From a virus, in IMG/VR virus record IMGVR_UViG_3300032291_001296, positions 1 to 64,000 of that record: a DNA stretch of 64,000 nt; one strand, given 5' to 3'. Each line of letters starts with the position of its first letter. Position 1 is the first letter of the stretch. Under the pieces are notes generated by a model, which was given only the letters and a program-made list of their open reading frames with translations, was not told the DNA's origin and searched no databases. The position numbers were made by a program, and so were the translations under genes. Positions 23,072 through 30,691 of the stretch are shown here, one piece after another.

Positions 23072-24088
23072 TTAATAGTTTAGGTTATATTTGTTTTTGA
23101 TTTCGTTTAGCTTAGTGGCATAGAACCACGTACAATATTTTTTTGATTGTTCATCATTAAGAATCATATCCAAGTTAGGATCTTTTGTAGGATCAGTTCC
23201 CATGTGATACTTTCCTTTGTAGAAAGCTGGATAACCATTACCTGTTTCAGAAACTATTCCTGCATTATGAAAGATGGTATGTGTATTAAGTTTTGATATA
23301 GGATCTGTTGCCCATGCAAAAGCTAATTCAGGAACCACTTTAGTTTCCCCATCTCTTAACCATACATTCCAAAGTACAGCCCACATATCTGCACACCAAC
23401 TTTGAAACCCTGAGTTCTCATCTTTAAAGAATTCTCTATTCACTTTCTGTAAATAGGTTCTTATAAGAATACAATCATTCATCACTTTACTCCAGAAGTT
23501 AGCATCTATATTCTTTAATAGATATTGTGCTCCTCCTGAATGATCATTATTAGCTTCAGCAATTTCTCTGCTGATTCCAACAACACTAGCAATCTCTGCT
23601 AGAACATCTCTACCTTTATATTCTTCCAGTTTTTCTGGAAGTACCTGATTAATCTTACTGTCAAAATAACTAGCATTGATGTAACTGTTTGTATCTGATA
23701 GATAGTTTACATCATCTTCTAAGAACTGATCTACGTTAAACTCCTTCATAAAAAGAATATCAGAGTCACAATAGAAGATTGCTTTCTCACTTAACTCTGG
23801 ATGTAATTTAAAATGTCTCCAAAGAACATATGGTCTTAATACAGGAATGTAGATTGCAACTAATGGATTTAAATTATCATCATCTGTATAGTAATGGAAT
23901 TCAGCTTCTGGATATAGATCTTCTATCTGTTTCCACTTATCTCTATTCTCTCTTCCTTTAGGAGTGAATATAAGATTGATTGCTTTGTCAGAATGTCCTA
24001 TTTCTTTAAGACTTTCCATCCACAGGTTTACTTGCCATGTGTAATAAATATCGCTAGGACAAGCCTGGATAAATTTTAAATCTTTCAT
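23072..24088 (-). CDS. GT-A glycosyltransferase
   Basis: 338 aa from the ATG at 24088; longer frames to 24202 overlap the Thr-tail gene antisense to its repeats and are rejected. ACPSDIYYTWQVNLWMESLK begins the fold; the metal site is IFYCDSDILFMKEF (D-x-D). NDHSGGAQYLLKNID and FQSWCADMWAVLWNVWLRDG form the acceptor side. Flanked on both sides by Thr-rich-tail protein genes, which are the best candidate acceptors. Confidence 0.75.
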   Translation of the reverse strand: MKDLKFIQACPSDIYYTWQVNLWMESLKEIGHSDKAINLIFTPKGRENRDKWKQIEDLYPEAEFHYYTDDDNLNPLVAIYIPVLRPYVLWRHFKLHPELSEKAIFYCDSDILFMKEFNVDQFLEDDVNYLSDTNSYINASYFDSKINQVLPEKLEEYKGRDVLAEIASVVGISREIAEANNDHSGGAQYLLKNIDANFWSKVMNDCILIRTYLQKVNREFFKDENSGFQSWCADMWAVLWNVWLRDGETKVVPELAFAWATDPISKLNTHTIFHNAGIVSETGNGYPAFYKGKYHMGTDPTKDPNLDMILNDEQSKKYCTWFYATKLNEIKNKYNLNY

Positions 24089-24116
24089 AATGTAGTTGGT
24101 TTTTGTTTTAATATTT

Positions 24117-24287
24117 TTAAATTGTAGTGGTGGTAGTGGTTGTTGGTGCAACAGTTGTTGTTGTGGTGGTAGTTGTATTACCACACTCACAAGATGCAAC
24201 ACATGTTAAATATTGTAACTGCTTAGATATCTGCCAAAGCAAATTAGCTCTTCCACTCCATCCAATCTGTCTACTAGGTATAGCCAT
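24117..24287 (-). CDS. small protein with mucin-like Thr tail, paralogous to the N-terminus of 24302-24940
   Basis: 56 aa. The first 25 residues (MAIPSRQIGWSGRANLLWQI then SKQLQYLT) match the start of the next upstream gene product (MAIPSRQIGWGTEENLLWQI). It then has a CxC pair and a 19-residue Thr/Val/Ala/Pro tail. So one protein keeps the anchor and gains a Thr tail while its neighbour keeps the anchor and gains a larger domain. Confidence 0.7.
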   Translation of the reverse strand: MAIPSRQIGWSGRANLLWQISKQLQYLTCVASCECGNTTTTTTTTVAPTTTTTTTI

Positions 24288-24301
24288 TTCTTTTTATATT
24301 A

Positions 24302-24940
24302 TTAGTTATACACTTTGATTTCAAGCAATGTAGCATTTAATACATCATCTGTATTAACACCAGTAGTTATTATTCTACTTTCAATTGTAACTGAATCTGC
24401 TATAATTTGACTAGGATACATAGATATAACTTGTTCTAAATTAACATCATAAAATGTTTCACTAGTTACTGTTGTTTTAGATGCTGTAAATAAGTCATCA
24501 GGAGAATAAGCTATATAGTTTCCAACATTTGAGTATTGAAAAACTATATTACCTAATGTATTTTCTAATACATTAGCTCTAGGAGCTCCTATATTATATT
24601 CTAAAATGCTATCTCCCCAATCATTAGGTGTTGTTCCTGTAGCTATAAATGTTGTTCCTAAATTATTATTAGGTGCACCTATATTTGTAAAGTCTCCAGC
24701 AACTCCACTTCCTCCAGCTGCTATTGTGTATGTAACACCAATAACTGTATCTCCTCCACTTTTAGTATCTGGATCATCTACTCCACTTTGAGTTAACAAA
24801 GCAGTGAACACTTTATATGTAGGTGCATTGTTTACACAAGCATTATATGTTACATTAGTAAGTTGCTCTAATTGTTTAGAGATTTGCCAAAGTAGGTTCT
24901 CTTCTGTTCCCCAACCTATCTGTCTAGATGGTATAGCCAT
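24302..24940 (-). CDS. fibre/collar protein with shared MAIPSRQIGW anchor
   Basis: 212 aa. The N-terminal anchor (about 35 residues) is shared with the 56-aa Thr-tail protein. The rest is strand-rich: VIGVTYTIAAGGSGVAGDFT, GTTFIATGTTPNDWGDSILE, ending VLNATLLEIKVYN. Such GxTFxATGTTPxxWGxxxL stretches are common in phage tail or collar fibre proteins of Bacteroidota phages. Confidence 0.65.
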   Translation of the reverse strand: MAIPSRQIGWGTEENLLWQISKQLEQLTNVTYNACVNNAPTYKVFTALLTQSGVDDPDTKSGGDTVIGVTYTIAAGGSGVAGDFTNIGAPNNNLGTTFIATGTTPNDWGDSILEYNIGAPRANVLENTLGNIVFQYSNVGNYIAYSPDDLFTASKTTVTSETFYDVNLEQVISMYPSQIIADSVTIESRIITTGVNTDDVLNATLLEIKVYN

Positions 24941-25024
24941 GAGTTAAATTTTTATTATTATACAAAAATAATTATTTTTCACTATAAGTCTTTATTTTTC
25001 ACTAAATTAAAATAACTAATTTAG
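24941..25024. other. short A/T-rich gap with direct repeat and hairpin
   Basis: 84 nt without a gene. TTATTTTTCACTA occurs twice in direct orientation (about 24972 and 24990). AAATAACTAATTTAGTTATTT at about 25010-25030 is a palindrome overlapping the stop of the next upstream - strand gene and could act as its weak terminator. No clear promoter element is seen. Confidence 0.4.
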
Positions 25025-25162
25025 TTATTTACCTTGTCCTCTATAAAGCTTTTTATAGTTTTTAGATGATTTAAGTTTTGATGTTTGAGATTTAGCATGT
25101 ACACCTGGTCTTTTCTTTTTAGGTTTAACTGCTTTCTCTACTGTGTTGGTTACTTTTGCCAT
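25025..25162 (-). CDS. small conserved RPGVHAK basic protein
   Basis: 45 aa: KAVKPKKKRPGVHAKSQTSK and LKSSKNYKKLYRGQGK. This very short basic protein (RPGxHAKxxxSKLKxSKNYKKxYRGQG) is one I recall as widely conserved among large and crAss-like phages; its function is unknown. It lies promoter-distal to the lysis cassette. Confidence 0.75.
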   Translation of the reverse strand: MAKVTNTVEKAVKPKKKRPGVHAKSQTSKLKSSKNYKKLYRGQGK

Positions 25163-25168
25163 TGGTTA

Positions 25169-25630
25169 TTATTTATAAGGATTGTAAATAGTTTTTCCAC
25201 CTTGCTTAGTGCCTCTTAAAACTTGCTTACGTTGTTTACCAGTTGATTCATATGATACGTGAACCCAGTCAGGGTTAGATGTTGTACCAAATTCCCAAAT
25301 AAGTTGATCAAAGTTTAGATGTTCCTTAATGAAATCAAAAACTTGCTTATTAGTAATTGATGTGCCATCCATATCAATATCGATAGCTTCACCAGTACAA
25401 TGTTGACTAGATGCACTACCTTTAATTAACTTATTCAAAGCAACACTTCTGTAACCAGACGAGATGTGAATAGGCTTACCAAAATGTTCTCTAATAGGTT
25501 CAAATACTTTTTCAGCTAATAGCTTAAAGTTTTCTAAATGCTCTGCATTTGGTTGATTGCTTATACCATTTCTTTTTGCTGATTCACTTCTTGTAACTTC
25601 AGCTAATGATAAGTGTTTACTTATTTGCAT
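25169..25630 (-). CDS. endolysin, peptidase M15 (VanY/M15A-like)
   Basis: 153 aa. The M15A signature is clear: ISSGYRSVALNKLIKGSAS, SQH77CTGEAID84 and W122VH124, giving the His-Asp-His zinc site with an extra Asp at 86. It cleaves peptide cross-links or D-Ala-D-Ala bonds of peptidoglycan. There is no signal peptide, so it depends on the holin encoded nearby. Last gene of the lysis cassette proper. Confidence 0.9.
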   Translation of the reverse strand: MQISKHLSLAEVTRSESAKRNGISNQPNAEHLENFKLLAEKVFEPIREHFGKPIHISSGYRSVALNKLIKGSASSQHCTGEAIDIDMDGTSITNKQVFDFIKEHLNFDQLIWEFGTTSNPDWVHVSYESTGKQRKQVLRGTKQGGKTIYNPYK

Positions 25631-25642
25631 ATATTATTGGTT

Positions 25643-26116
25643 TTAAAATATATTATATTCTAACACCACACTATAACCTGGAGGATTATTTGGTTGTACA
25701 AAATATTGAGCTCCAACACTAAACTTAGCAAACTCTAACATAAGGTTTGTATATAATGTAGGTTCTCTTAATGTAAACTGTGTAGTTTGAACACCAGCAT
25801 ATCCATGTATCTCAAAAGGTTTTTTATTCTTGATAATCTCTTTATTGATATCAATAATCTGCTTTTGGTATGTTATAATGGAATCTTTTATATCTAGTTG
25901 ATTCTTGAATTCAATCTCTTTCTTCTGAAAGTTTTTGATTCTTGATTCTTGTTCTTTGATTATCTGTCTAGCAAAATCAAGATGTACAAGATCAGTAGCA
26001 ACAGCTCTAGCCTGATTCTCTGTTAAAACAACAACACTATCTTTGGGGATAGCGATCTGAGAAAAACTTTTGAAGCCCACTAACAGGCAAGCTATCAATA
26101 ACTTTAATCTGTACAT
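25643..26116 (-). CDS. exported coiled-coil protein, possible outer-membrane spanin component
   Basis: 157 aa. The signal peptide LKLLIACLLVGFKSFSQ ends in a typical Bacteroidota SPI site. A coiled coil covers about 55-95 (RQIIKEQESRIKNFQKKEIE). The C-terminal 60 residues alternate hydrophobic/polar and end in F (VVLEYNIF), as outer-membrane beta-strands do. The first 80 nt overlap the upstream inner-membrane coiled-coil gene in another frame, the nested Rz/Rz1 arrangement. A lipobox-like LIAC is present, but hydrophobic residues continue past it. Confidence 0.55.
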   Translation of the reverse strand: MYRLKLLIACLLVGFKSFSQIAIPKDSVVVLTENQARAVATDLVHLDFARQIIKEQESRIKNFQKKEIEFKNQLDIKDSIITYQKQIIDINKEIIKNKKPFEIHGYAGVQTTQFTLREPTLYTNLMLEFAKFSVGAQYFVQPNNPPGYSVVLEYNIF

Positions 26117-26369
26117 ATTCTTTTTGTTTTATGGTTTTAATCCTGTTTACAATCACTGTATCTATCTTAGATAGACTATCAATCTTCTTAGCAGACTTGT
26201 GAGCTTGCTCTTCAAGAATTAATACTTGTGTCTCTAGGTTCTTAGTTTGTTCAATTAGAGCAGAGTTCTTTTCTTGAGATGCAGTATAACTGAATAGCCA
26301 TAATGCAGCAACAACAACAGCAAGCCATTGTTTCTCTAAGCTATCAAGAAATCTATCTAGTAGTATCAT
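26037..26369 (-). CDS. inner-membrane coiled-coil protein (Rz-like spanin candidate)
   Basis: 110 aa. One N-terminal transmembrane segment (WLAVVVAALWLFSYTA, about 15-30) is followed by a periplasmic coiled coil (ALIEQTKNLETQVLILEEQA). This is the layout of an i-spanin. Its 3' end overlaps the exported protein gene by 80 nt. Ends with TAG, showing TAG is a stop in late genes too. Confidence 0.6.
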   Translation of the reverse strand: MILLDRFLDSLEKQWLAVVVAALWLFSYTASQEKNSALIEQTKNLETQVLILEEQAHKSAKKIDSLSKIDTVIVNRIKTIKQKEYVQIKVIDSLPVSGLQKFFSDRYPQR

Positions 26370-26566
26370 ACCGATCCTTTAGCCTTCATTATGCGTTCAA
26401 CGATATTTGTAGCACCTTCAATAGCAATGTATGCTGTTGCAATGATCACCCAATCAGATGATGTTAGACTTCCAGAAAAAAGACCAACAGAACCTACAAC
26501 AAATACGGTAAGTTTTCTACTCACCCATTTGTTTAAAAATATATCTACCTTTTCTCTTGTACTCAT
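26366..26566 (-). CDS. holin
   Basis: 66 aa with two hydrophobic helices (KLTVFVVGSVGLFSG and WVIIATAYIAIEGATNI) separated by a short polar turn and a charged C-terminus (VERIMKAKGSV). The small two-TM topology next to the endolysin and spanin-like genes supports a holin. Overlaps both neighbours by ATGA-type junctions. Confidence 0.75.
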   Translation of the reverse strand: MSTREKVDIFLNKWVSRKLTVFVVGSVGLFSGSLTSSDWVIIATAYIAIEGATNIVERIMKAKGSV

Positions 26567-26883
26567 TATTTAATATTTCTATATATTGTAGATAAGTATT
26601 GTAGTAAGATACCAATCCCTATGATTATACCTACAGTCCAGGTAAATCGTTTCTTGAATTCTTCTTGTTTTTGAAGCTTATTTTCTAAATCTTTGATTCT
26701 TTCTTTAAGCTCATTTATGTCAGCAACAAATCCACCAGTTTTTGTTAGTGCATTGCCTAATATTGCGTCTACTACTTGCGTTAGTTTAGTATCTATAGAA
26801 GTCATCTTCTCCTCTAGATCATACAGTCGTTGGTCCATGCTTTTTAATTCTTTTTCAACTTGTGTTTCAAATGCGTTTTCCAT
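26566..26883 (-). CDS. coiled-coil protein with C-terminal membrane anchor (lysis accessory)
   Basis: 105 aa. A long coiled coil (about 8-80: MDQRLYDLEEKMTSIDTKLT; ELKERIKDLENKLQKQEEFK) is followed by a single C-terminal transmembrane helix FTWTVGIIIGIGILLQYL. It resembles XhlA-type or other holin-partner proteins. First gene of the lysis cassette, preceded by a divergent promoter region. Confidence 0.65.
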   Translation of the reverse strand: MENAFETQVEKELKSMDQRLYDLEEKMTSIDTKLTQVVDAILGNALTKTGGFVADINELKERIKDLENKLQKQEEFKKRFTWTVGIIIGIGILLQYLSTIYRNIK

Positions 26884-26905
26884 AAGAGGTAAGGGATTAG
26901 TACAA

Positions 26906-26931
26906 CATCTCTATATGTAGAATTAGAGATG
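26906..26931 (-). repeat. inverted repeat in the leader of the lysis transcript
   Basis: CATCTCTA (26906-26913) is inverted at 26924-26931 with a 10-nt loop. It lies between the candidate - strand promoter and the first lysis gene (start 26883), so it would form an 8-bp stem in the 5' leader, or be an operator. Confidence 0.5.
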
Positions 26932-26955
26932 CAATGATTATACCATTATATCAAG

Positions 26956-26976
26956 CAAATATAAATTTTATATTTG
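26956..26976. promoter_or_regulatory. perfect 10-1-10 palindrome with back-to-back -7 elements
   Basis: CAAATATAAA (26956-26965), one T, TTTATATTTG (26967-26976). Each arm ends in a TATATTTG element directed outward, one for each strand. It may be an operator, or a site where polymerase can bind in only one direction at a time. Confidence 0.6.
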
Positions 26977-26986
26977 GAATAACGAA
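26956..26986 (-). promoter_or_regulatory. candidate host-type promoter for the lysis cassette
   Basis: Read on the - strand: TTCG (26986-26983; one mismatch to TTTG), a 19-nt spacer, then TATATTTG (26963-26956), a perfect -7 element. The leader to the start codon at 26883 would be about 65 nt and contains the inverted repeat at 26906-26931. Confidence 0.6.
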
Positions 26987-27039
26987 GTAGTTAAAAATAA
27001 ATTTCCGCATAATATAGCATAATAGAAATATATTTTTTA

Positions 27040-27047
27040 TATCTTTG
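27040..27047 (+). promoter_or_regulatory. -7 element for the glycosyltransferase fusion gene
   Basis: TATCTTTG is the favoured form of the Bacteroidota TAnnTTTG element. The ATG at 27066 is 19 nt downstream, giving a leader of about 14 nt. No TTTG is found at the expected -33 distance. A TTG start at 27045 would lie inside this element, so it is rejected. Confidence 0.5.
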
Positions 27048-27065
27048 TTTTTAAAAATCAACACT

Positions 27066-30000
27066 ATGCCTTACAGTTTTACCTACTTCAAAGATGAAGT
27101 GAAAGAGTGGTTCCTTGAGAACGTTCCTACTAGTAAAAGAATACTAGATGTTGGTCCTGGAATAGGGACTTATTCAGACTTATTGCGTTCATTAGGATAT
27201 AGAATGGATGCTGTAGAAATCTATGAACCATACATAGAGAAGTATAATCTTAGAACTAAGTATGATAATGTTTTTATAGGAAGCATTGTTACATTTGATA
27301 TTAATGATTATGACTTTATTATTCTAGGAGATGTGTTAGAACATATTCCTACAAACTATGCAAAAGAACTAATCAGAGATATTGTTAGTGCAAAGAAAGA
27401 ATGTTTAGTGGCTATACCATATGAGATGGAACAAGGAGAACATGAAGGTAATATTCATGAGACTCATTACCAACCAGACCTTACACATGAAGTGATGGGT
27501 GAAAGATATCCAGAGCTTACTTGTATATACAGGAATGAATACTATGGCTATTATATGCATACACATATAAAAGAAGAAAAAATGTATGTATTATATGCAA
27601 ATGCATCTTATTATGATGTTGTGTGCATGGCTGTAGAAAGTATTAAGAAGGTAAGTGATGTTCCTGTACTAGTCTATATGCTTGATGATTATAGAGAAGT
27701 ACCTGGTGCATACACTGTATGGTGGAAGTGTGATGTAGAAGACTTACCGAAAGAAGAATATATAGATAGAAATAAGTCTAGTGTATACAAGTTATTGATC
27801 CAAAGACCTCTTATAGTGAAGGATGCTCTTGAAAGATTTGCTAAGACTGTATGTTATGTAGATTCTGATAGTGTGGCTACAGCTAATGTAGATGATATAT
27901 TTGGATGGTATGATGAACAATCTTGCTATCCATATTTCACTGAAGGTATATATGATTATCTATTCATTAATGGAAGAGGTAGTAATGAATTCTCTAGAAC
28001 ATTAGAACGTCCAGCATGTGAGTTATTTGGGGTAGATCAATCTGTTAGAAGAAAATATAGACAGACAGGTTACTTTGTAGCAGGTCAACATACTATTCCG
28101 TTCTTAGATGAGTGGAGTTGGATGTGCAATCACCCAGAGGTATTAAAGAACCCACAATACTATGCTCCTTATCACGAAGAGACAATAGTGAATGTGTTGT
28201 TATGGAAACACAAGTTCTTAGATGGTCTTCCTTATATATACACTAATGCTGGCCTAGATAAGTTTGATAGAGTGTATAATGAAGATAATTGGGGCAAGTA
28301 TTTAGAATCTTGGTTCAAGATACCAGAGAGTGAGGATCGATTGTTCTTCTTACATGGAGAGAAAGATCCTGTTAAAATGTCTAAACTAATGTCTAAACTA
28401 CCTTCAAAAATGTCTAAACCTTTGAGAATATTATTCCTTGCTCCTCATTTATCTACAGGAGGTATGCCACAGTTTCTTCTTAAGAGAATACAAACACTGA
28501 AGGATTACACAGATGTAGAAATAGCTGTTATAGAATATCAATGTCATAGTTTAGACTTTGTTGTACAAAGAAACAAGATAAGAGATCTAATGCCAGCAGG
28601 TAAGTTTGCTACACTATTTGAAAACAAACTAGAACTGTTTGATCACATTAAAGCATTTGAACCAGATATTATCCATATAGATGAAATGTCCGAGAGACTT
28701 GATAGAGATATGATCACTAGATTGTATGCTGATGATAGAAAATATAGAATCATAGAAACATGTCATGATGTATCTTTTGTACCAGACACAAAGATATTTA
28801 TACCAGATGCATTTGCATTCTGTAGCCCTTATCATATGGATACATTTGCTAAGCTTGATGGATATAAACAAGTGATTGAGTATCCTGTTGAGTTTAACTT
28901 CATGGGATGGAATGAGAAAATTGGAGCACAAGCAAATCTTGGAATGGATATAACAAAGAAACATGTTGTAAACATAGGACTTTGGACTAAAGGAAAGAAC
29001 CAGGGAGAAGGACTAGAAGTAGCTAGACAGATGCCAGATGTACACTTTCACTTTGTAGGTAATCAAGCTGGTAACTTCATAGACTATTGGGAACCATTAA
29101 TGGAAAATGTTCCAGAGAATGTAACTATATGGGGAGAGAGAACAGATACAGATGCATTTATGAAAACTGCAGATGTATTTATGTTTAATAGCACATGGGA
29201 ATGTAATCCACTAGTGCTTAGAGAAGCTATCAGTTATGGTAAGACTATTCTTGCTAGAAACCTTCCTCAGTATAAAGATATGTTCACTAAGTATATAACT
29301 AATCTAAATCCTATTATGATTGCCGCACAGATAAGAAATCTTTTAGAATTCCCTGCAAAATATCCTATACCAACTGATAACTTACCAATGGTATTTGCTA
29401 ATAACAATTGGAACTTGTATAAGTATGCAGCGTCTGTTACTCCACAGAAAAACAATATAAATGATTATAACATCATACAGAACTTTGTAGGCCAACCATT
29501 CTTAGAGATAACTGGTACATCTACTAGTGACTTTCGTGTAGAGTTTTATGATGGTGATGTATTAGTACATAGTGATGTAATCAAATGTAACCATTGGATA
29601 AAACTTGCTAGAGAGTATTATACACAGTGGAGAACAGTTGTATATAAAGATGGAGAAAAGGTGTATGATAAACTTCTAGATCTAGAAGGTAAGAGAGTGT
29701 ACATTGCTTTTGAGAGCTCTTCTTTAGGAGATACAATAGCTTGGATACCATATGCATTAGATTTCAAGGTGAAACATAAGTGTGACGTGATTGTAAGTAC
29801 ATTCAAGAACTTCTTGTTTGAAGGTGCATATCCAGAGCTTGAGTTTGTTGATCCAGGGACCAATGTAACTAATCTGTATGCTATGTACAAACTTGGTTGG
29901 TTCTATAATGAAAACAAAGAGCCAGTACTTCCTAACACTATACCCTTACAGCAGACAGCTACAAACATTCTAGGTCTTCCTTATGAAGAAGTCAAACCAA

Positions 30001-30515
30001 GAATTGCATATGAAAAATCACCTGTTGAAGGTATGTATGTAACTATTGCAACTAATAGCACATCTGGATGTAAGTTCTGGACCAGAGAACATTGGCAAGA
30101 GGTAATTAATTACTTACATGACCAAGGATATAAAGTGATAAATGTATCACTAGAAGATAATCCATTTGAGAACTGTCAAGGATTACTTGACAAGTCAATT
30201 GAAAATACTATGCGTGTCATTGATGAAAGCATATTCTTTATAGGATTATCTAGTGGACTTAGCTGGTTAGCATGGGCTCTTGATAAAGAAGTGATAATGA
30301 TCTCTAATTTCACTGAAGCTAATCATGAGTTCCAATGTCATAGACCAGTGAATACAAGTGTATGCCATGGATGTTGGAATGATCCACAATATACATTTGA
30401 TAAAGGAGATTGGGACTGGTGTCCTGTTCATAAAGGAACAGACAGGCAGTTTGAGTGTCAGAAAAGTGTTACACCAAATATGGTGATAGAAGAAATAAAA
30501 AAGCTCCTTAAATAG
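27066..30515 (+). CDS. four-domain methyltransferase-glycosyltransferase fusion with TibC/AAH-like O-heptosyltransferase end
   Basis: 1149 aa from the ATG at 27066. Domain 1 (about 1-175) is a SAM methyltransferase: RILDVGPGIGTYSDLL, then DFIILGDVLEHIP. Domain 2 (about 178-450) is a GT-A/GT8-like domain with D266-S-D268 in CYVDSDSVA. Domain 3 (about 452-800) is a GT-B/GT4-like domain: LRILFLAPHLSTGGMPQ, VVNIGLWTKGKNQGEG, then NSTWECNPLVLREAISYGK. Domain 4 (about 877-1149) has FESSSLGDTIAWIPYA, FIGLSSGLSWLAWAL, and a cysteine cluster C1091, C1100-x2-C1103-x15-C1119, C1131, matching the iron finger of bacterial autotransporter heptosyltransferases. The only + strand gene in the right arm, beside fibre genes. 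Confidence 0.8.
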   Translation: MPYSFTYFKDEVKEWFLENVPTSKRILDVGPGIGTYSDLLRSLGYRMDAVEIYEPYIEKYNLRTKYDNVFIGSIVTFDINDYDFIILGDVLEHIPTNYAKELIRDIVSAKKECLVAIPYEMEQGEHEGNIHETHYQPDLTHEVMGERYPELTCIYRNEYYGYYMHTHIKEEKMYVLYANASYYDVVCMAVESIKKVSDVPVLVYMLDDYREVPGAYTVWWKCDVEDLPKEEYIDRNKSSVYKLLIQRPLIVKDALERFAKTVCYVDSDSVATANVDDIFGWYDEQSCYPYFTEGIYDYLFINGRGSNEFSRTLERPACELFGVDQSVRRKYRQTGYFVAGQHTIPFLDEWSWMCNHPEVLKNPQYYAPYHEETIVNVLLWKHKFLDGLPYIYTNAGLDKFDRVYNEDNWGKYLESWFKIPESEDRLFFLHGEKDPVKMSKLMSKLPSKMSKPLRILFLAPHLSTGGMPQFLLKRIQTLKDYTDVEIAVIEYQCHSLDFVVQRNKIRDLMPAGKFATLFENKLELFDHIKAFEPDIIHIDEMSERLDRDMITRLYADDRKYRIIETCHDVSFVPDTKIFIPDAFAFCSPYHMDTFAKLDGYKQVIEYPVEFNFMGWNEKIGAQANLGMDITKKHVVNIGLWTKGKNQGEGLEVARQMPDVHFHFVGNQAGNFIDYWEPLMENVPENVTIWGERTDTDAFMKTADVFMFNSTWECNPLVLREAISYGKTILARNLPQYKDMFTKYITNLNPIMIAAQIRNLLEFPAKYPIPTDNLPMVFANNNWNLYKYAASVTPQKNNINDYNIIQNFVGQPFLEITGTSTSDFRVEFYDGDVLVHSDVIKCNHWIKLAREYYTQWRTVVYKDGEKVYDKLLDLEGKRVYIAFESSSLGDTIAWIPYALDFKVKHKCDVIVSTFKNFLFEGAYPELEFVDPGTNVTNLYAMYKLGWFYNENKEPVLPNTIPLQQTATNILGLPYEEVKPRIAYEKSPVEGMYVTIATNSTSGCKFWTREHWQEVINYLHDQGYKVINVSLEDNPFENCQGLLDKSIENTMRVIDESIFFIGLSSGLSWLAWALDKEVIMISNFTEANHEFQCHRPVNTSVCHGCWNDPQYTFDKGDWDWCPVHKGTDRQFECQKSVTPNMVIEEIKKLLK

Positions 30516-30521
30516 GAGCTT
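30501..30521. terminator. bidirectional hairpin containing both convergent stop codons
   Basis: AAGCTCCT (30501-30508) pairs with AGGAGCTT (30514-30521), loop TAAAT. The + strand stop is TAA 30513-30515 and the - strand stop is TAA at 30510-30508. On the - strand the stem is followed by T6. The two genes overlap tail to tail by 8 nt within the hairpin. Confidence 0.75.
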
Positions 30522-30687
30522 CTTCATTTACGTAAGGTTGTTCATCATACCAAGTCCATCCATCTACTGGATAGGTGTATGTATCTTTTAATTCTTTTTC
30601 TAAAGTATAATCTGGTGCATACACAAAGTTAGGTGCATATATCCAATTATCATCTTCTAGTTTGTAAAAACCTGCTGTTGTTTCCAT
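30508..30687 (-). CDS. small fibre-associated protein
   Basis: 59 aa: GFYKLEDDNWIYAPNFVYAP, then DTYTYPVDGWTWYDEQPYVN. Tyr/Trp/Asp-rich. Short proteins ending DGWxWYD next to tail-fibre genes are common in Bacteroidota phages and may be fibre chaperones or tips. Starts 4 nt downstream of the LRR gene stop. No enzyme motif. Confidence 0.65.
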   Translation of the reverse strand: METTAGFYKLEDDNWIYAPNFVYAPDYTLEKELKDTYTYPVDGWTWYDEQPYVNEEAPI

Positions 30688-30691
30688 ATTT

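Noticed and set aside
24089-24202. Longer N-terminus for the glycosyltransferase ending at 23072
   Set aside because: The added part overlaps the Thr-tail gene in another frame and is a Gln/Pro low-complexity shadow of the ACN repeats.
27045-27065. Extended TTG start for the glycosyltransferase fusion
   Set aside because: The TTG lies inside a TATCTTTG promoter element; the ATG at 27066 has a normal A/T leader.
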